DNA of 22,491 bases from a virus, in the IMG/VR virus record IMGVR_UViG_3300035698_005854, positions 1-22,491 of that record; one strand, given 5' to 3'. The notes beneath the pieces are model-generated. The model did not search any database. It worked only from the letters and a program-made list of their open reading frames with translations, and was not told where the DNA came from. Below, piece by piece: positions 1 through 5,971 of the stretch (positions are counted from its first letter, which is position 1; every line of letters begins with the position of its first letter). Both the position numbers and the translations under genes were made by a program.

Positions 1-20
1 ATATAAAAGAAATAAGGCTA

Positions 21-115
21 TATGATAGGGCGGACTCGAACCGCCGTGATGCGCTAAGCGAGCGCCTCGATACCAACTTCTCTTTATTTAAACGCTTTAT
101 TGTTTAAACTATCAT
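21..115 (-). tRNA. tRNA-like element, structurally irregular
   Basis: On the minus strand ATGATAG and CTATCAT form a perfect 7-bp acceptor-like stem (8 bp with the flanking T/A). A perfect T arm, GGCGG-TTCGAGT-CCGCC, ends at its 3' half. A D-loop-like AGTTGGTA and a hairpin GCGCT-CGCTT-AGCGC precede the T arm. The rest is not canonical: a 7-bp hairpin (TTTAAAC/GTTTAAA) sits between the acceptor and the D-like part, no four-pair D stem forms, and no 7-nt anticodon loop with U33 can be drawn. The total is 95 nt and no CCA is encoded. It starts a few bases after the stop of the metallophosphoesterase gene. It could be a decayed or rearranged tRNA, or a tRNA mimic. No amino acid is assigned. Confidence 0.45.
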
Positions 116-121
116 ATAACC

Positions 122-799
122 TTAAATTTCAAAAATCTTTGGTTTATATTTGTACTTGTATTCTTCGTCAAGTATAGAAACACATGAGCACAATGTATCA
201 TGTTCTCCGGATAATTTTACATCACCATGATCTGATGAATGGATATGGCCAGTTAAAACTCGAGGGATATTACGATTCAAAAGCTCAGTATAAAGAGTTT
301 TAGAACCACAATGCTCCATTGGTTCATTATGATTTACAGGTGGTTCCAATACTGTATCACATACCCCATACATAGGCCCATGGTTAATTAGGATGTCGGT
401 ATCGTCATGTATGTTGTTCCAATGAGGTTTAAGACGTTCATCTTTCTTCATCCAGTTCCAATTAAGAAACTCAACCGACCAAGGGGTTCCATGTACAATT
501 AGACCATCAACATCATAATGCTCATCGATAAGGCAGTGTACGTTTTTAGGACGTTCCGTATATTTAAATAGATGTTTCCATTCCCAATAATCGTGGTTAC
601 CTGGCGTAATTAGACACGTTCCTGGGTTAATTTTTTCAACCCACTTAAAGAAGTTAGTCATAGATTTATATTGGGCATTAGTTGCAGGATGTCCACCCGC
701 AATATCACCAACAACCAAAAGAAGATCAATATCTTGATCTAATAATTCTGGCATATTAGGTAAGTTCCCATGTAAATCAGAAATTGCAGCTATCTTCAT
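122..799 (-). CDS. Calcineurin-like metallophosphoesterase
   Basis: A 225-aa cytoplasmic protein with the metal-binding motifs of the calcineurin-like phosphoesterase fold in order: SDLHG (Asp8, His10), GDIAGG (Asp32), GNHDYWEW (Asn68, His69), INHGP near residue 139 and TGHIHSSDHG near residue 183. Such enzymes use two metal ions to hydrolyse phosphomonoesters or diesters; phage members have varied substrates (nucleotides, nucleic-acid ends, protein phosphates), so the substrate is open. The ATG has an AGGATA motif about 12 nt upstream and overlaps the end of the preceding gene by 23 bp, which indicates co-transcription. All expected metal ligands seem present and the length is normal for the compact phage class. 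Confidence 0.88.
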   Translation of the reverse strand: MKIAAISDLHGNLPNMPELLDQDIDLLLVVGDIAGGHPATNAQYKSMTNFFKWVEKINPGTCLITPGNHDYWEWKHLFKYTERPKNVHCLIDEHYDVDGLIVHGTPWSVEFLNWNWMKKDERLKPHWNNIHDDTDILINHGPMYGVCDTVLEPPVNHNEPMEHCGSKTLYTELLNRNIPRVLTGHIHSSDHGDVKLSGEHDTLCSCVSILDEEYKYKYKPKIFEI

Positions 800-1040
800 C
801 GTTTTCGTATCCTGTTAAAGTAACTTTGCCCCATAAGATGAATCCATTGATCAAAATCCAACCACATACTATTTTGAAATTAGCAATTGGGGCCAACCAT
901 TTTTCGGTTGGTGATAAAAGAGATGCACATGGTTGTTCGTATTGAATACTAAAAATAGTTCTTACGCCCTTTTTATATTCATCTGTTTTTCGATAATCGT
1001 AAAACTTAGCACTAAAGAAATTGTGATATGGTTTCTTCAT
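777..1040 (-). CDS. Small protein with a possible membrane segment
   Basis: An 87-aa protein of unknown function. The start is placed at the ATG of MKKPYHNFF because it forms an ATGA overlap with the upstream stop and has AGGATTAAG just before it; an in-frame ATG ten codons upstream would lie well inside the upstream gene. The N-terminal half is basic and aromatic. Near the C-terminus a hydrophobic stretch (NFKIVCGWILINGFILWG) could span or associate with the membrane, followed by an acidic tail. It overlaps the metallophosphoesterase start by 23 bp. No family is recognised. Confidence 0.7.
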   Translation of the reverse strand: MKKPYHNFFSAKFYDYRKTDEYKKGVRTIFSIQYEQPCASLLSPTEKWLAPIANFKIVCGWILINGFILWGKVTLTGYENDEDSCNF

Positions 1041-1381
1041 CTTAATCCTAGAACAGTGCGTTCTTCCCATGTTAGCTTTGCTATGCCACTATTGCGTAGC
1101 ATTTTTTCTTTATCGCTTCGATCCATGTTCAATTCAGAACTAGGGAAAGGTCGTTCAGGTGATAATACATAAATAATGCTGTCTATAACTACGCATTGAA
1201 CAGATATGTATTGAGCTTTATGTTTGTCTCTTACCTCTATTGCCTTGTTTCGATCAATGAAATAACCATAAATAGTAGAACCCTTATAAACCTTCAACAA
1301 TTCCGAAGAAGTATAACGACCAGGAGAAACTATCCGCAGTAACCTATTATCTTTTATTCTTTCTTTTAGTTTTTTAAACAT
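1037..1381 (-). CDS. Hypothetical phage protein
   Basis: A 114-aa protein with a strongly basic N-terminus (MFKKLKERIKDNRLLR) followed by a mixed alpha/beta-looking sequence that includes YGYFIDRNKAIEVRDKHKAQY. I recognise no family or catalytic motif. It is translationally coupled on both sides: its ATG shares a base with the upstream TAA (TAATG), and its TGA overlaps the next ATG (ATGA). This supports a real gene in one operon with the neighbouring small proteins. No signal peptide is visible. Confidence 0.72.
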   Translation of the reverse strand: MFKKLKERIKDNRLLRIVSPGRYTSSELLKVYKGSTIYGYFIDRNKAIEVRDKHKAQYISVQCVVIDSIIYVLSPERPFPSSELNMDRSDKEKMLRNSGIAKLTWEERTVLGLR

Positions 1382-1566
1382 TAAATTTTACCTTTTAGGA
1401 AGTTCCCTAGTTGCTCGCGGGACATGCAGTACCTTTCCCATAATACCTTCTTACCTTTAATAATAGTAAAGTCTCCGGGAATTTCATAAGAAGTTGCAAA
1501 ACCTTTCTTAACGAGATTTTCGTATAGCTTATAAGCCATGGTTCCATTAACCGTTGAGAACTTCAT
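1381..1566 (-). CDS. Downstream half of a split small gene
   Basis: A 61-aa reading frame, from MKFSTVNGTMAYKLYENL to FLKGKI, that looks like real protein sequence but has no convincing Shine-Dalgarno motif before its ATG. It is in the same frame as the 59-aa ORF immediately upstream and separated from it by a single TAA. Reading through the TAA gives RVYENGHEL before this Met, which continues an apparently helical segment. It is therefore probably the C-terminal half of an original ~130-aa protein, either reached by re-initiation or lost by a nonsense mutation. Function unknown. Confidence 0.6.
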   Translation of the reverse strand: MKFSTVNGTMAYKLYENLVKKGFATSYEIPGDFTIIKGKKVLWERYCMSREQLGNFLKGKI

Positions 1567-1593
1567 CAGCTCATGGCCGTTTTCATAAACCCT

Positions 1594-1773
1594 TTACAAA
1601 ATGGATATCAAATCTTTATAAAATGCTCTGTTGTAAGATGGGTCAAATAAGGCCATCTCAACAACATCGATAACTTTAGTAGGTCTCTTAAATCCGATTT
1701 TAACGAACCCAGCTATATCAGATACAGAGGCTGGGCTATTGGTTTTAGAAATTACATAAAATACTCGCCCCAT
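1594..1773 (-). CDS. Upstream half of a split small gene (59 aa)
   Basis: ATG at 1773 opens a 59-aa frame (start MGRVFYVISKTNSPAS, end FYKDLISIL) that stops at TAA 1594-1596. It overlaps the end of the preceding 54-aa gene by 22 bp in another frame. The sequence is protein-like throughout, with no low-complexity shadow character. The frame is continuous, apart from the TAA, with the 61-aa ORF downstream. A C-to-T change from CAA (Gln) would explain the stop. No family recognised. Confidence 0.6.
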   Translation of the reverse strand: MGRVFYVISKTNSPASVSDIAGFVKIGFKRPTKVIDVVEMALFDPSYNRAFYKDLISIL

Positions 1774-1916
1774 TCGTTGCTACTCGCTGCGCTGAAATAA
1801 TCGAGAGTGATATAGTCTGCATGAAGGAAGGCTTTGAAGTGCTCTTCTTTGCCTAGACATGCTTGTGCCATTGCCTGATTGGCCAAGTCTTTAACGTAGA
1901 ACGCTGGAATTATCAT
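1752..1916 (-). CDS. Small hypothetical protein (54 aa)
   Basis: ATG at 1916 directly follows the stop of the GMP-reductase-like gene (TAA then ATG), with AAGGTA about 7 nt upstream inside that gene. The product begins MIIPAFYVKDLANQAMAQAC and ends NEWGEYFM. It is 54 aa, acidic to neutral and probably soluble. The head-to-tail spacing and the overlap with the next gene argue that it is expressed. No domain is recognised. Confidence 0.6.
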   Translation of the reverse strand: MIIPAFYVKDLANQAMAQACLGKEEHFKAFLHADYITLDYFSAASSNEWGEYFM

Positions 1917-3044
1917 TTAAAATACCTTATCTAAGTGAATCTTCTTTTCACGTTTACCACCCATAGCGATTCGTTGTAGGATCACTTCATCTCTGAACTC
2001 ATCAATGGTTTTACATCCGCTATAAGATAGAACAGCTTTAAGGTTTAGAAATAGACCATCAAACACTTCAAACGTTTTACCTGTATATTTGATTAGACCT
2101 GATTTACCTTCTTCAGATACGAACGTGTTTTGTGTTCCGCCTGCTTTCTCTCTCATTAATTTTGAGGCCATACCAGCGTACTGAACGAATTCAGGTTCAC
2201 ATTCGATTTCTTCAAATCCGGTTCCATATAGTGGATTCTTATAATAAAACTTACCTGCTCGCTTTATCAATTCATGTTCATGTTTATTGAAATTGCCATA
2301 GAATGGTCCTTGAGCTAAATTAGTAGAAGCAAATATCTTTCCACACATAACATATGAAGCTCCGAAGGCTAATGCTTTAGCGATATCACCTGCAGTACGC
2401 ATACCTCCATCAGCAATAAGGAAATTAACTTTACGTTCAGCTTCACTCATTTTAGAATAGATATTATCTAGGGCAGTAAGAATAGGGAGACCGTTTCCGG
2501 TGTTTATGTTCGTTGAACAAATAGATCCACTTGCAATCCCTACTCTGAAATATGTTGCACCAGCATCTCTAAGTCTAAGCCAACCATCTGATGTTTCAAT
2601 ATTGCCGGCCATAATAATAGCATCCGGACAATTCTTCTTGATATACTTTACAGATTCTTCAGCGTAACCAGAATTACCATGAGCCATATCAACACAGAAC
2701 ATATTAACCTCTGCATCGATTAGAGTTTGGATCCATTCGTAATCTTTACCAACAGCCACAAACGTAGTTTCTTTAGGATTACAAGGTCCTGATATAATAT
2801 CTTTGTACATTTCCAATTGAGTTTCAGCACTTTCAAAATACCGGTGCAGAACAAATGGGTAGCCACGCATACCAAAATACAAAGCCATCTCAATTGTTCC
2901 TAGATGCCACATTGGGGAAGCAATAATTGGTAAGTTGTGGTTCGGTGCCTTTAATGACACTTCTGATCGAGATTTAAGTCTCGAGTATTGTGTAACGATA
3001 GTTACATCATCAGTTGAAATTGCTTCTTCTTTAATTAATCTCAT
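1917..3044 (-). CDS. GMP reductase / IMP dehydrogenase family enzyme
   Basis: A 375-aa TIM-barrel enzyme of the IMPDH/GMPR family, without the CBS (Bateman) insert of IMP dehydrogenases, so nearer to GMP reductase in size. Visible motifs: QYSRLKSRSEV near residue 19, PIIASPM at 39-45, a glycine-rich VGIASGSICST with the presumed catalytic Cys176, the phosphate-binding LIADGGMRTAGDIAKALAFGA at about 209-229, and the flap YAGMASK followed by SEEGK. GMP reductase converts GMP to IMP with NADPH; IMPDH oxidises IMP to XMP. The exact direction cannot be fixed by eye. The active-site loop SICSTNINTG departs from the usual SxCTTR. It follows a 44-aa zinc-ribbon gene almost without gap, in a nucleotide-metabolism neighbourhood. 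Confidence 0.85.
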   Translation of the reverse strand: MRLIKEEAISTDDVTIVTQYSRLKSRSEVSLKAPNHNLPIIASPMWHLGTIEMALYFGMRGYPFVLHRYFESAETQLEMYKDIISGPCNPKETTFVAVGKDYEWIQTLIDAEVNMFCVDMAHGNSGYAEESVKYIKKNCPDAIIMAGNIETSDGWLRLRDAGATYFRVGIASGSICSTNINTGNGLPILTALDNIYSKMSEAERKVNFLIADGGMRTAGDIAKALAFGASYVMCGKIFASTNLAQGPFYGNFNKHEHELIKRAGKFYYKNPLYGTGFEEIECEPEFVQYAGMASKLMREKAGGTQNTFVSEEGKSGLIKYTGKTFEVFDGLFLNLKAVLSYSGCKTIDEFRDEVILQRIAMGGKREKKIHLDKVF

Positions 3045-3045
3045 A

Positions 3046-3180
3046 TTATTTCCCGCAGGTAGGGCATATTGGTCTACCTGTTGATGTGTAATTTACTAAA
3101 CCGAAACACCATGGACAGAAGCCAAAGAAATTACAAATTTTCTTTACATAATATCTAAAGGTATAGCGATTAAATCTCAT
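3046..3180 (-). CDS. Small zinc-ribbon protein (44 aa)
   Basis: A 44-aa ORF with two CxxC knuckles, FCPWCFG near residue 22 and ICPTCGK at the C-terminus, about 18 residues apart: a minimal zinc ribbon. The N-terminus is basic and aromatic (MRFNRYTFRYYVKK). The ATG overlaps the stop of the upstream deoxyribosyltransferase-like gene as ATGA, and its TAA lies just before the GMP-reductase-like ATG. Possible nucleic-acid or protein-binding role; function unknown. Confidence 0.68.
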   Translation of the reverse strand: MRFNRYTFRYYVKKICNFFGFCPWCFGLVNYTSTGRPICPTCGK

Positions 3181-3656
3181 TTTGAGAATTCCTGTTTTAG
3201 CATTTCGATTAGCTCATCTAGATTATCTGCTTGAGGAATCCCTTGGCGCCTACATAAGATATCTACATTGCCTTTACGCCAAAATCCATTAGGGCAGCAT
3301 ACGATTGCATAAGCACCTTCATCTTGGAAGTGAGCTTCTAGACCTAGTTCCATTAACGTAATAGGAGACTTGGTTGTTGGGTCAAAGTAGAATACACATA
3401 CATTGGCTTTAGTGAGGTGATCGAGTTCCCAGGTCACTTGCTCATTGAACTGTGGGTTATCAATTGATTGCTCCCATGAAAGGTCCCAGTCGGTACGACG
3501 TGGATTATAGATGAGTAGACCTTCAACATCTTCGAGGGCTTTGATAACCTTCGATTGCCAATCTTCTGCTTTTCCCATTTCAATGGATCCAGCTAGAAAT
3601 AGATCGCGGTTCATTATTTGACTGCTTCGGCGGTTTGGTGGAGTGAGTACATTCAT
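3177..3656 (-). CDS. Nucleoside 2-deoxyribosyltransferase-like protein
   Basis: A 159-aa protein with the layout of the NDT-like family: FLAGSIEMG near residue 20 (nucleotide-binding turn), YNPRRTDWD at 50-58, FNEQVTWELDHLTKANVCVFYF at 70-91, and SPITLMELGLEA with the predicted nucleophilic Glu103. NDTs cleave the N-glycosidic bond of 2'-deoxyribonucleosides and move deoxyribose to another base; some relatives act on nucleotides. The first ATG is preferred because its TPPN segment resembles the short N-terminal strand common in the family, and AAGGA lies about 13 nt upstream. An internal Met15 is the alternative start. Confidence 0.8.
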   Translation of the reverse strand: MNVLTPPNRRSSQIMNRDLFLAGSIEMGKAEDWQSKVIKALEDVEGLLIYNPRRTDWDLSWEQSIDNPQFNEQVTWELDHLTKANVCVFYFDPTTKSPITLMELGLEAHFQDEGAYAIVCCPNGFWRKGNVDILCRRQGIPQADNLDELIEMLKQEFSK

Positions 3657-3662
3657 TTCTGA

Positions 3663-3821
3663 TCATTTCCTTTTAGTCAAATGCCACCCTTGACAGAATG
3701 GACATCTGTATTCTCTTAGTTGCAGGCCAGTATGATTATTATCTGGCTTCGCTTTGAACTCTGCAAATTCTTGAGTACAATAACGTTTCTTCTTACAGAA
3801 CTTCCTGAAGATCTTCTTCAT
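3663..3821 (-). CDS. Small basic CxxC protein with a CPFCxxWHLT tail
   Basis: A 52-aa basic protein, start chosen at the ATG of MKKIFRKFCKKKRY; the frame is open upstream to an in-frame TTG at 3872 but without a well-spaced ribosome site. The C-terminus carries YRCPFCQGWHLTKRK, a short motif (CPxCxxWHLT) I know from many small phage and bacterial proteins in which the Cys pair and His probably bind zinc. The start lies inside the +1 extension of the SLOG-family gene upstream. Function unknown; nucleic-acid contact is plausible from its charge. Confidence 0.6.
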   Translation of the reverse strand: MKKIFRKFCKKKRYCTQEFAEFKAKPDNNHTGLQLREYRCPFCQGWHLTKRK

Positions 3822-3868
3822 GTTTATATAATAGAACATGTAATTCTTTATTTGATTTACGAGCAAGA

Positions 3869-4222
3869 TCAATACTGTTTTTTAGTTCCTTTAGACTTAC
3901 CATCCCAAAATGCAACAACCACATCTGCTTGTGCAATAATATCTTTGTTGCGAATCATTCCTGCAGCGCGTCCGTATTTTTTCCAATCAGCTTTAAAGAT
4001 GATCGTGTTTACTCCAATCATCTTAGCGTAATTTTCAGCTAATGTATCAGCTCCCCTGGCACCGCCTGAGACAATGGTGACATCAGTTGGTATATTAATT
4101 AGATCATTAAGGGTGTACGCTAGGAGCTTATAATCTGATTCAGCTTGAGCTCTAGATTTAGGATTGGTTGAGTCTTTGATCGTTCCAAAGTCACGACCTC
4201 CTACGACGGCTATAAATTTCAT
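3869..4222 (-). CDS. SLOG / DUF2493 (YspA-like) nucleotide-binding protein, probably frameshifted
   Basis: A 117-aa frame with hallmarks of the DUF2493 branch of the SLOG superfamily: AVVGGRDF at the N-terminus, TIVSGGARGADTLAENYA near residue 49, and ADWKKYGRAAGMIRNKDII followed by VVAFWDGKSKGTK. SLOG proteins bind nucleotides or nucleotide-derived ligands. Here the frame ends abruptly at KGTKKQY. Shifting by +1 in the six-A run (plus-strand T-run 3878-3883) gives KNSIDLARKSNKELHVLLYK and runs to a TAA at 3793-3795, exactly the kind of C-terminal helix and strand the family has. The full product would be about 142 aa (3793-4222). The start overlaps the upstream stop as ATGA. Confidence 0.8.
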   Translation of the reverse strand: MKFIAVVGGRDFGTIKDSTNPKSRAQAESDYKLLAYTLNDLINIPTDVTIVSGGARGADTLAENYAKMIGVNTIIFKADWKKYGRAAGMIRNKDIIAQADVVVAFWDGKSKGTKKQY

Positions 4223-4524
4223 TGGTCAAGATCCGTTAGGTTAATGTATTGAGTGTCCCAAGTATTCAATGTTGCTAAGTTCTGTTTATACGTCACGTTC
4301 TTCGCTGGAGTAGAAACGATGAAACGTAGGTATTCACGAAGCTCTTTAAGAAATGCAAGAACTTCTTGGTTATAAGATTTAGCACTAAAGAAGTTGATGA
4401 GTGTATCAGCCTGTTCATATTCCGACAGCTTTCTATCGATCGCTACTGTCTGGACATCTTCATCCCACGATGTACGGTCAAATTTAATCTGGAGGATGCA
4501 TACTCTATCTGGAATATTGATCAT
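4219..4524 (-). CDS. Hypothetical protein (101 aa)
   Basis: The start is set at the ATG of MINIPDRVCILQIKF, which has a strong AAGGAG 7 nt upstream and follows the previous stop as TAACATG. A longer frame from 4566 would run back into the upstream gene. The 101-aa product has a beta-rich beginning (CILQIKFDRTSW), an acidic helix-forming middle (SEYEQADTLINFF, EVLAFLKELREYLRF) and a polar tail (NTWDTQYINLTDLDQ). No family recognised. It overlaps the SLOG gene by 4 bp (ATGA), so the two are probably co-translated. Confidence 0.75.
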   Translation of the reverse strand: MINIPDRVCILQIKFDRTSWDEDVQTVAIDRKLSEYEQADTLINFFSAKSYNQEVLAFLKELREYLRFIVSTPAKNVTYKQNLATLNTWDTQYINLTDLDQ

Positions 4525-4525
4525 G

Positions 4526-5002
4526 TTATTTCTCCTTATGGACACTGTACATTTGCCAGTCGCCATCTTTATTAATTGCGTAATAGCCTGATTTAGGTTC
4601 GACGTTCCATTGGAACTTAGAATAGTTTGCTGGATCCTTAAATAGTAAATGTGCTTTCATTGCTTTGCCAACCCAAATTGGAAAGTTAACTTCAGCTTCC
4701 TTAGGCTGTGATCCAAGTGATGCTGCTGAACATACATTAACCCCATTTACACGCTTAGCGCAGGGCGCCGCAGGGCTCCAACCCTCATCGATCAGTTTGA
4801 AATAGCAACACCATGCAAAGTACATCAGGCCTACGAGATTGTCTTCCCAGAGACGGGTTACACAGTGGTTGCGCCAACCTTTTGATTCACCAATTACGGC
4901 TTTATAAATCTGGTTGCATTCGAGGATTTGCTTATTAGCTCGACGCTTATCGAGCATTTTAGCCGAGATCCATAAGTCAGGGTTGGTTACAAATACTTGC
5001 AT
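4526..5002 (-). CDS. Hypothetical phage protein, possibly DNA-glycosylase-like
   Basis: A 158-aa soluble protein. The N-terminal part, MQVFVTNPDLWISAKMLDKR then RANKQILECNQIY, followed by GWRNHCVTRLWEDN, recalls a widespread phage family with a short strand, an (D/K)(K/H)R-x-x-K-x-x-x-E helix and a conserved NHP-type motif; some members are annotated as endonuclease V/pyrimidine-dimer glycosylase-like, but I cannot confirm that here. Several Trp residues and Cys pairs (CC at 65-66, PCA, VCS) are present. SD CTAAGGAAATCTA precedes the ATG. It lies 9 bp after the upstream gene. Confidence 0.7.
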   Translation of the reverse strand: MQVFVTNPDLWISAKMLDKRRANKQILECNQIYKAVIGESKGWRNHCVTRLWEDNLVGLMYFAWCCYFKLIDEGWSPAAPCAKRVNGVNVCSAASLGSQPKEAEVNFPIWVGKAMKAHLLFKDPANYSKFQWNVEPKSGYYAINKDGDWQMYSVHKEK

Positions 5003-5011
5003 TAGATTTCC

Positions 5012-5560
5012 TTAGTTAGAGATTGTGTATCCGCCTGGAACAAGTGAATCAACCAGCTTGTCAGTATAACTATTAGAAACACGAGCCTTAAGCTTATTGG
5101 ATTTGTATGCTTGAGTTTTGCGATAGAAGGCGAGCGCTGTTTTGCGAGAGGCAAACAAATCAGTTGAGAACACATATTCATCGTCAACCCAGATGTGGAT
5201 CGTCTGGGCACCATCCTCGGGCTCTGGGTTACAGTTACCACCATCACTTCCGTCGTGATCCATTTTGTGGCAAGCTTGAGCATATTCGATTCCATCGGTC
5301 TGATTTTCATCTTCATCGAGGTCGAACTGATCAGCGTACAATCCTGGGACGTCATATTCCTGAACTGAGTCAATTGCGAAGTTTTCGATTTCGAGGTTAG
5401 CGGCGAGTTCCAAGAGGATTTCAGGTTCACCATCTACAACCATGATCTGAATTTTTTCGAAGCTTGAAGCACCGATCCATCGGATGGTTTTCTTATCACC
5501 ATGTTTACGGACGATTCGGTTTGCGTCGTGGCTGGTCGCTGTAACTGTAATATGCTTCAT
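5012..5560 (-). CDS. Hypothetical protein, first gene of an operon (182 aa)
   Basis: A 182-aa protein of unknown family. The N-terminus is basic (MKHITVTATSHDANRIVRKH) and the middle is very acidic (DQFDLDEDENQTDG, then DHDGSDGGNCNPEPEDG), with a further strand-rich segment (TIHIWVDDEYVFSTDLFASR) and a basic helix. It has a strong GGAGATAAAC before the ATG and lies directly downstream of a terminator and a sigma-70-like promoter. It is therefore the first gene of the transcription unit that runs left toward the SLOG, deoxyribosyltransferase and GMP-reductase-like genes. The overlapping frame 5002-5433 is a shadow of this gene. Confidence 0.75.
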   Translation of the reverse strand: MKHITVTATSHDANRIVRKHGDKKTIRWIGASSFEKIQIMVVDGEPEILLELAANLEIENFAIDSVQEYDVPGLYADQFDLDEDENQTDGIEYAQACHKMDHDGSDGGNCNPEPEDGAQTIHIWVDDEYVFSTDLFASRKTALAFYRKTQAYKSNKLKARVSNSYTDKLVDSLVPGGYTISN

Positions 5561-5592
5561 GTTTATCTCCGGTGTTTGTTAAGTATGAGAAG

Positions 5593-5621
5593 AGTATACT
5601 CAACTGATATATCATTGTACA
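5593..5621 (-). promoter_or_regulatory. Sigma-70-like promoter for the 5560-leftward operon
   Basis: On the minus strand TGTACA (5616-5621, 4 of 6 matches to TTGACA) and TATACT (5593-5598) are separated by 17 bp, about 30 bp upstream of the ATG at 5560 and just after a terminator. The -10 lies in the palindrome GAGTATACTC. This suggests an early, host-polymerase promoter; no T4 late box is present here. Confidence 0.55.
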
Positions 5622-5631
5622 TAGAAAAATG

Positions 5632-5666
5632 AAAAAAATGCAACCAAATTAATGATTGCATTTTTT
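5632..5666 (-). terminator. Rho-independent terminator, possibly bidirectional
   Basis: The hairpin has stem ATGCAA paired with TTGCAT, extended inward by G-U, C-G and A-U pairs, with loop AAATTAA and A/T tracts on both sides (seven A on the left, six T on the right). In the minus direction it ends the transcript coming from the 6742/5962 genes. All nearby genes run leftward, so that direction is the relevant one. Confidence 0.75.
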
Positions 5667-5739
5667 GTTAAAATTTTAGGATATAGTGATCTATTATTAT
5701 TTACCTTATTATCCTAATTTGAGTTGTTAGATTAGCGGC

Positions 5740-5962
5740 TTAGTAACTTTCCTTCTTAATCTTAGTGATCTTACACATATCTCCCTTGTCAGTATCCTTA
5801 TTCTGAACATTAACTTCGAGTGTGTCTCCTACCTTATATTTCTTTAGGATCAGTGAAGGTAGTCCATTTCTGTTTATTACCTTTCATAGGTCCTTCAAGA
5901 ACTTCAAGGCTTACTTTCCAGTAGTAGCTATTAACTCTATATGATTCGTAGATAGGGTCCAT
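5740..5962 (-). pseudogene. Frameshifted small gene with MDPIYESY leader
   Basis: ATG at 5962, with AAGGAAATACA upstream, opens a frame MDPIYESYRVNSYYWKVSLE that ends after 42 codons at TAA 5834-5836. In the +1 frame the sequence stays open from just after EGPMK and reads VINRNGLPSLILKKYKVGDT, then LEVNVQNKDTDKGDMCKITK, to TAA at 5740-5742. No suitable start codon exists for that second part. The simplest reading is a ~73-aa protein carrying one extra base around AAAGG (plus strand near 5883-5888). The first eight residues match those of the gene at 7044. Function unknown; the C-terminal part looks like a small beta-barrel. Confidence 0.55.
5937..5961. repeat. 25-bp direct repeat encoding the DPI(F/Y)ESY leader, copy 1
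   Basis: Positions 5937-5961 and 7019-7043 match at 23 of 25 bases (CTATATGATTCG, then AGAT and GGGTCCA). Both copies encode residues 2-9 of their proteins. The two genes otherwise differ. The adjacent start codon is ATG in this copy and GTG in the other. Confidence 0.85.
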
Positions 5963-5971
5963 TGTATTTCC

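Noticed and set aside
21-115. Assigning the tRNA-like element as tRNA-Ser(GCT) or as a TAA suppressor
   Set aside because: The loop that would give GCT has C at position 33 and a mismatched stem end, and no loop places TTA correctly. TAA also ends most genes here, so stop recoding is unlikely.
1-115. Prophage attachment site at the tRNA-like element
   Set aside because: No integrase, no duplicated tRNA end and no bacterial flank are visible. The rest of the window is a continuous lytic-type phage genome.
3877-3884. A AAA AAC heptamer in the SLOG gene as a programmed -1 frameshift site
   Set aside because: The heptamer is in the wrong register with respect to the SLOG frame, and the family-like continuation is in the +1 frame, not -1. 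A -1 shift would enter the frame of the CxxC protein instead.
5002-5433. 143-aa open frame on the minus strand (and other long overlapping frames such as 8754-9260 and 6063-6317 on the plus strand)
   Set aside because: They overlap convincing genes completely, have compositions dominated by Ser, Thr, Leu or Ile, and lack ribosome sites or family motifs.
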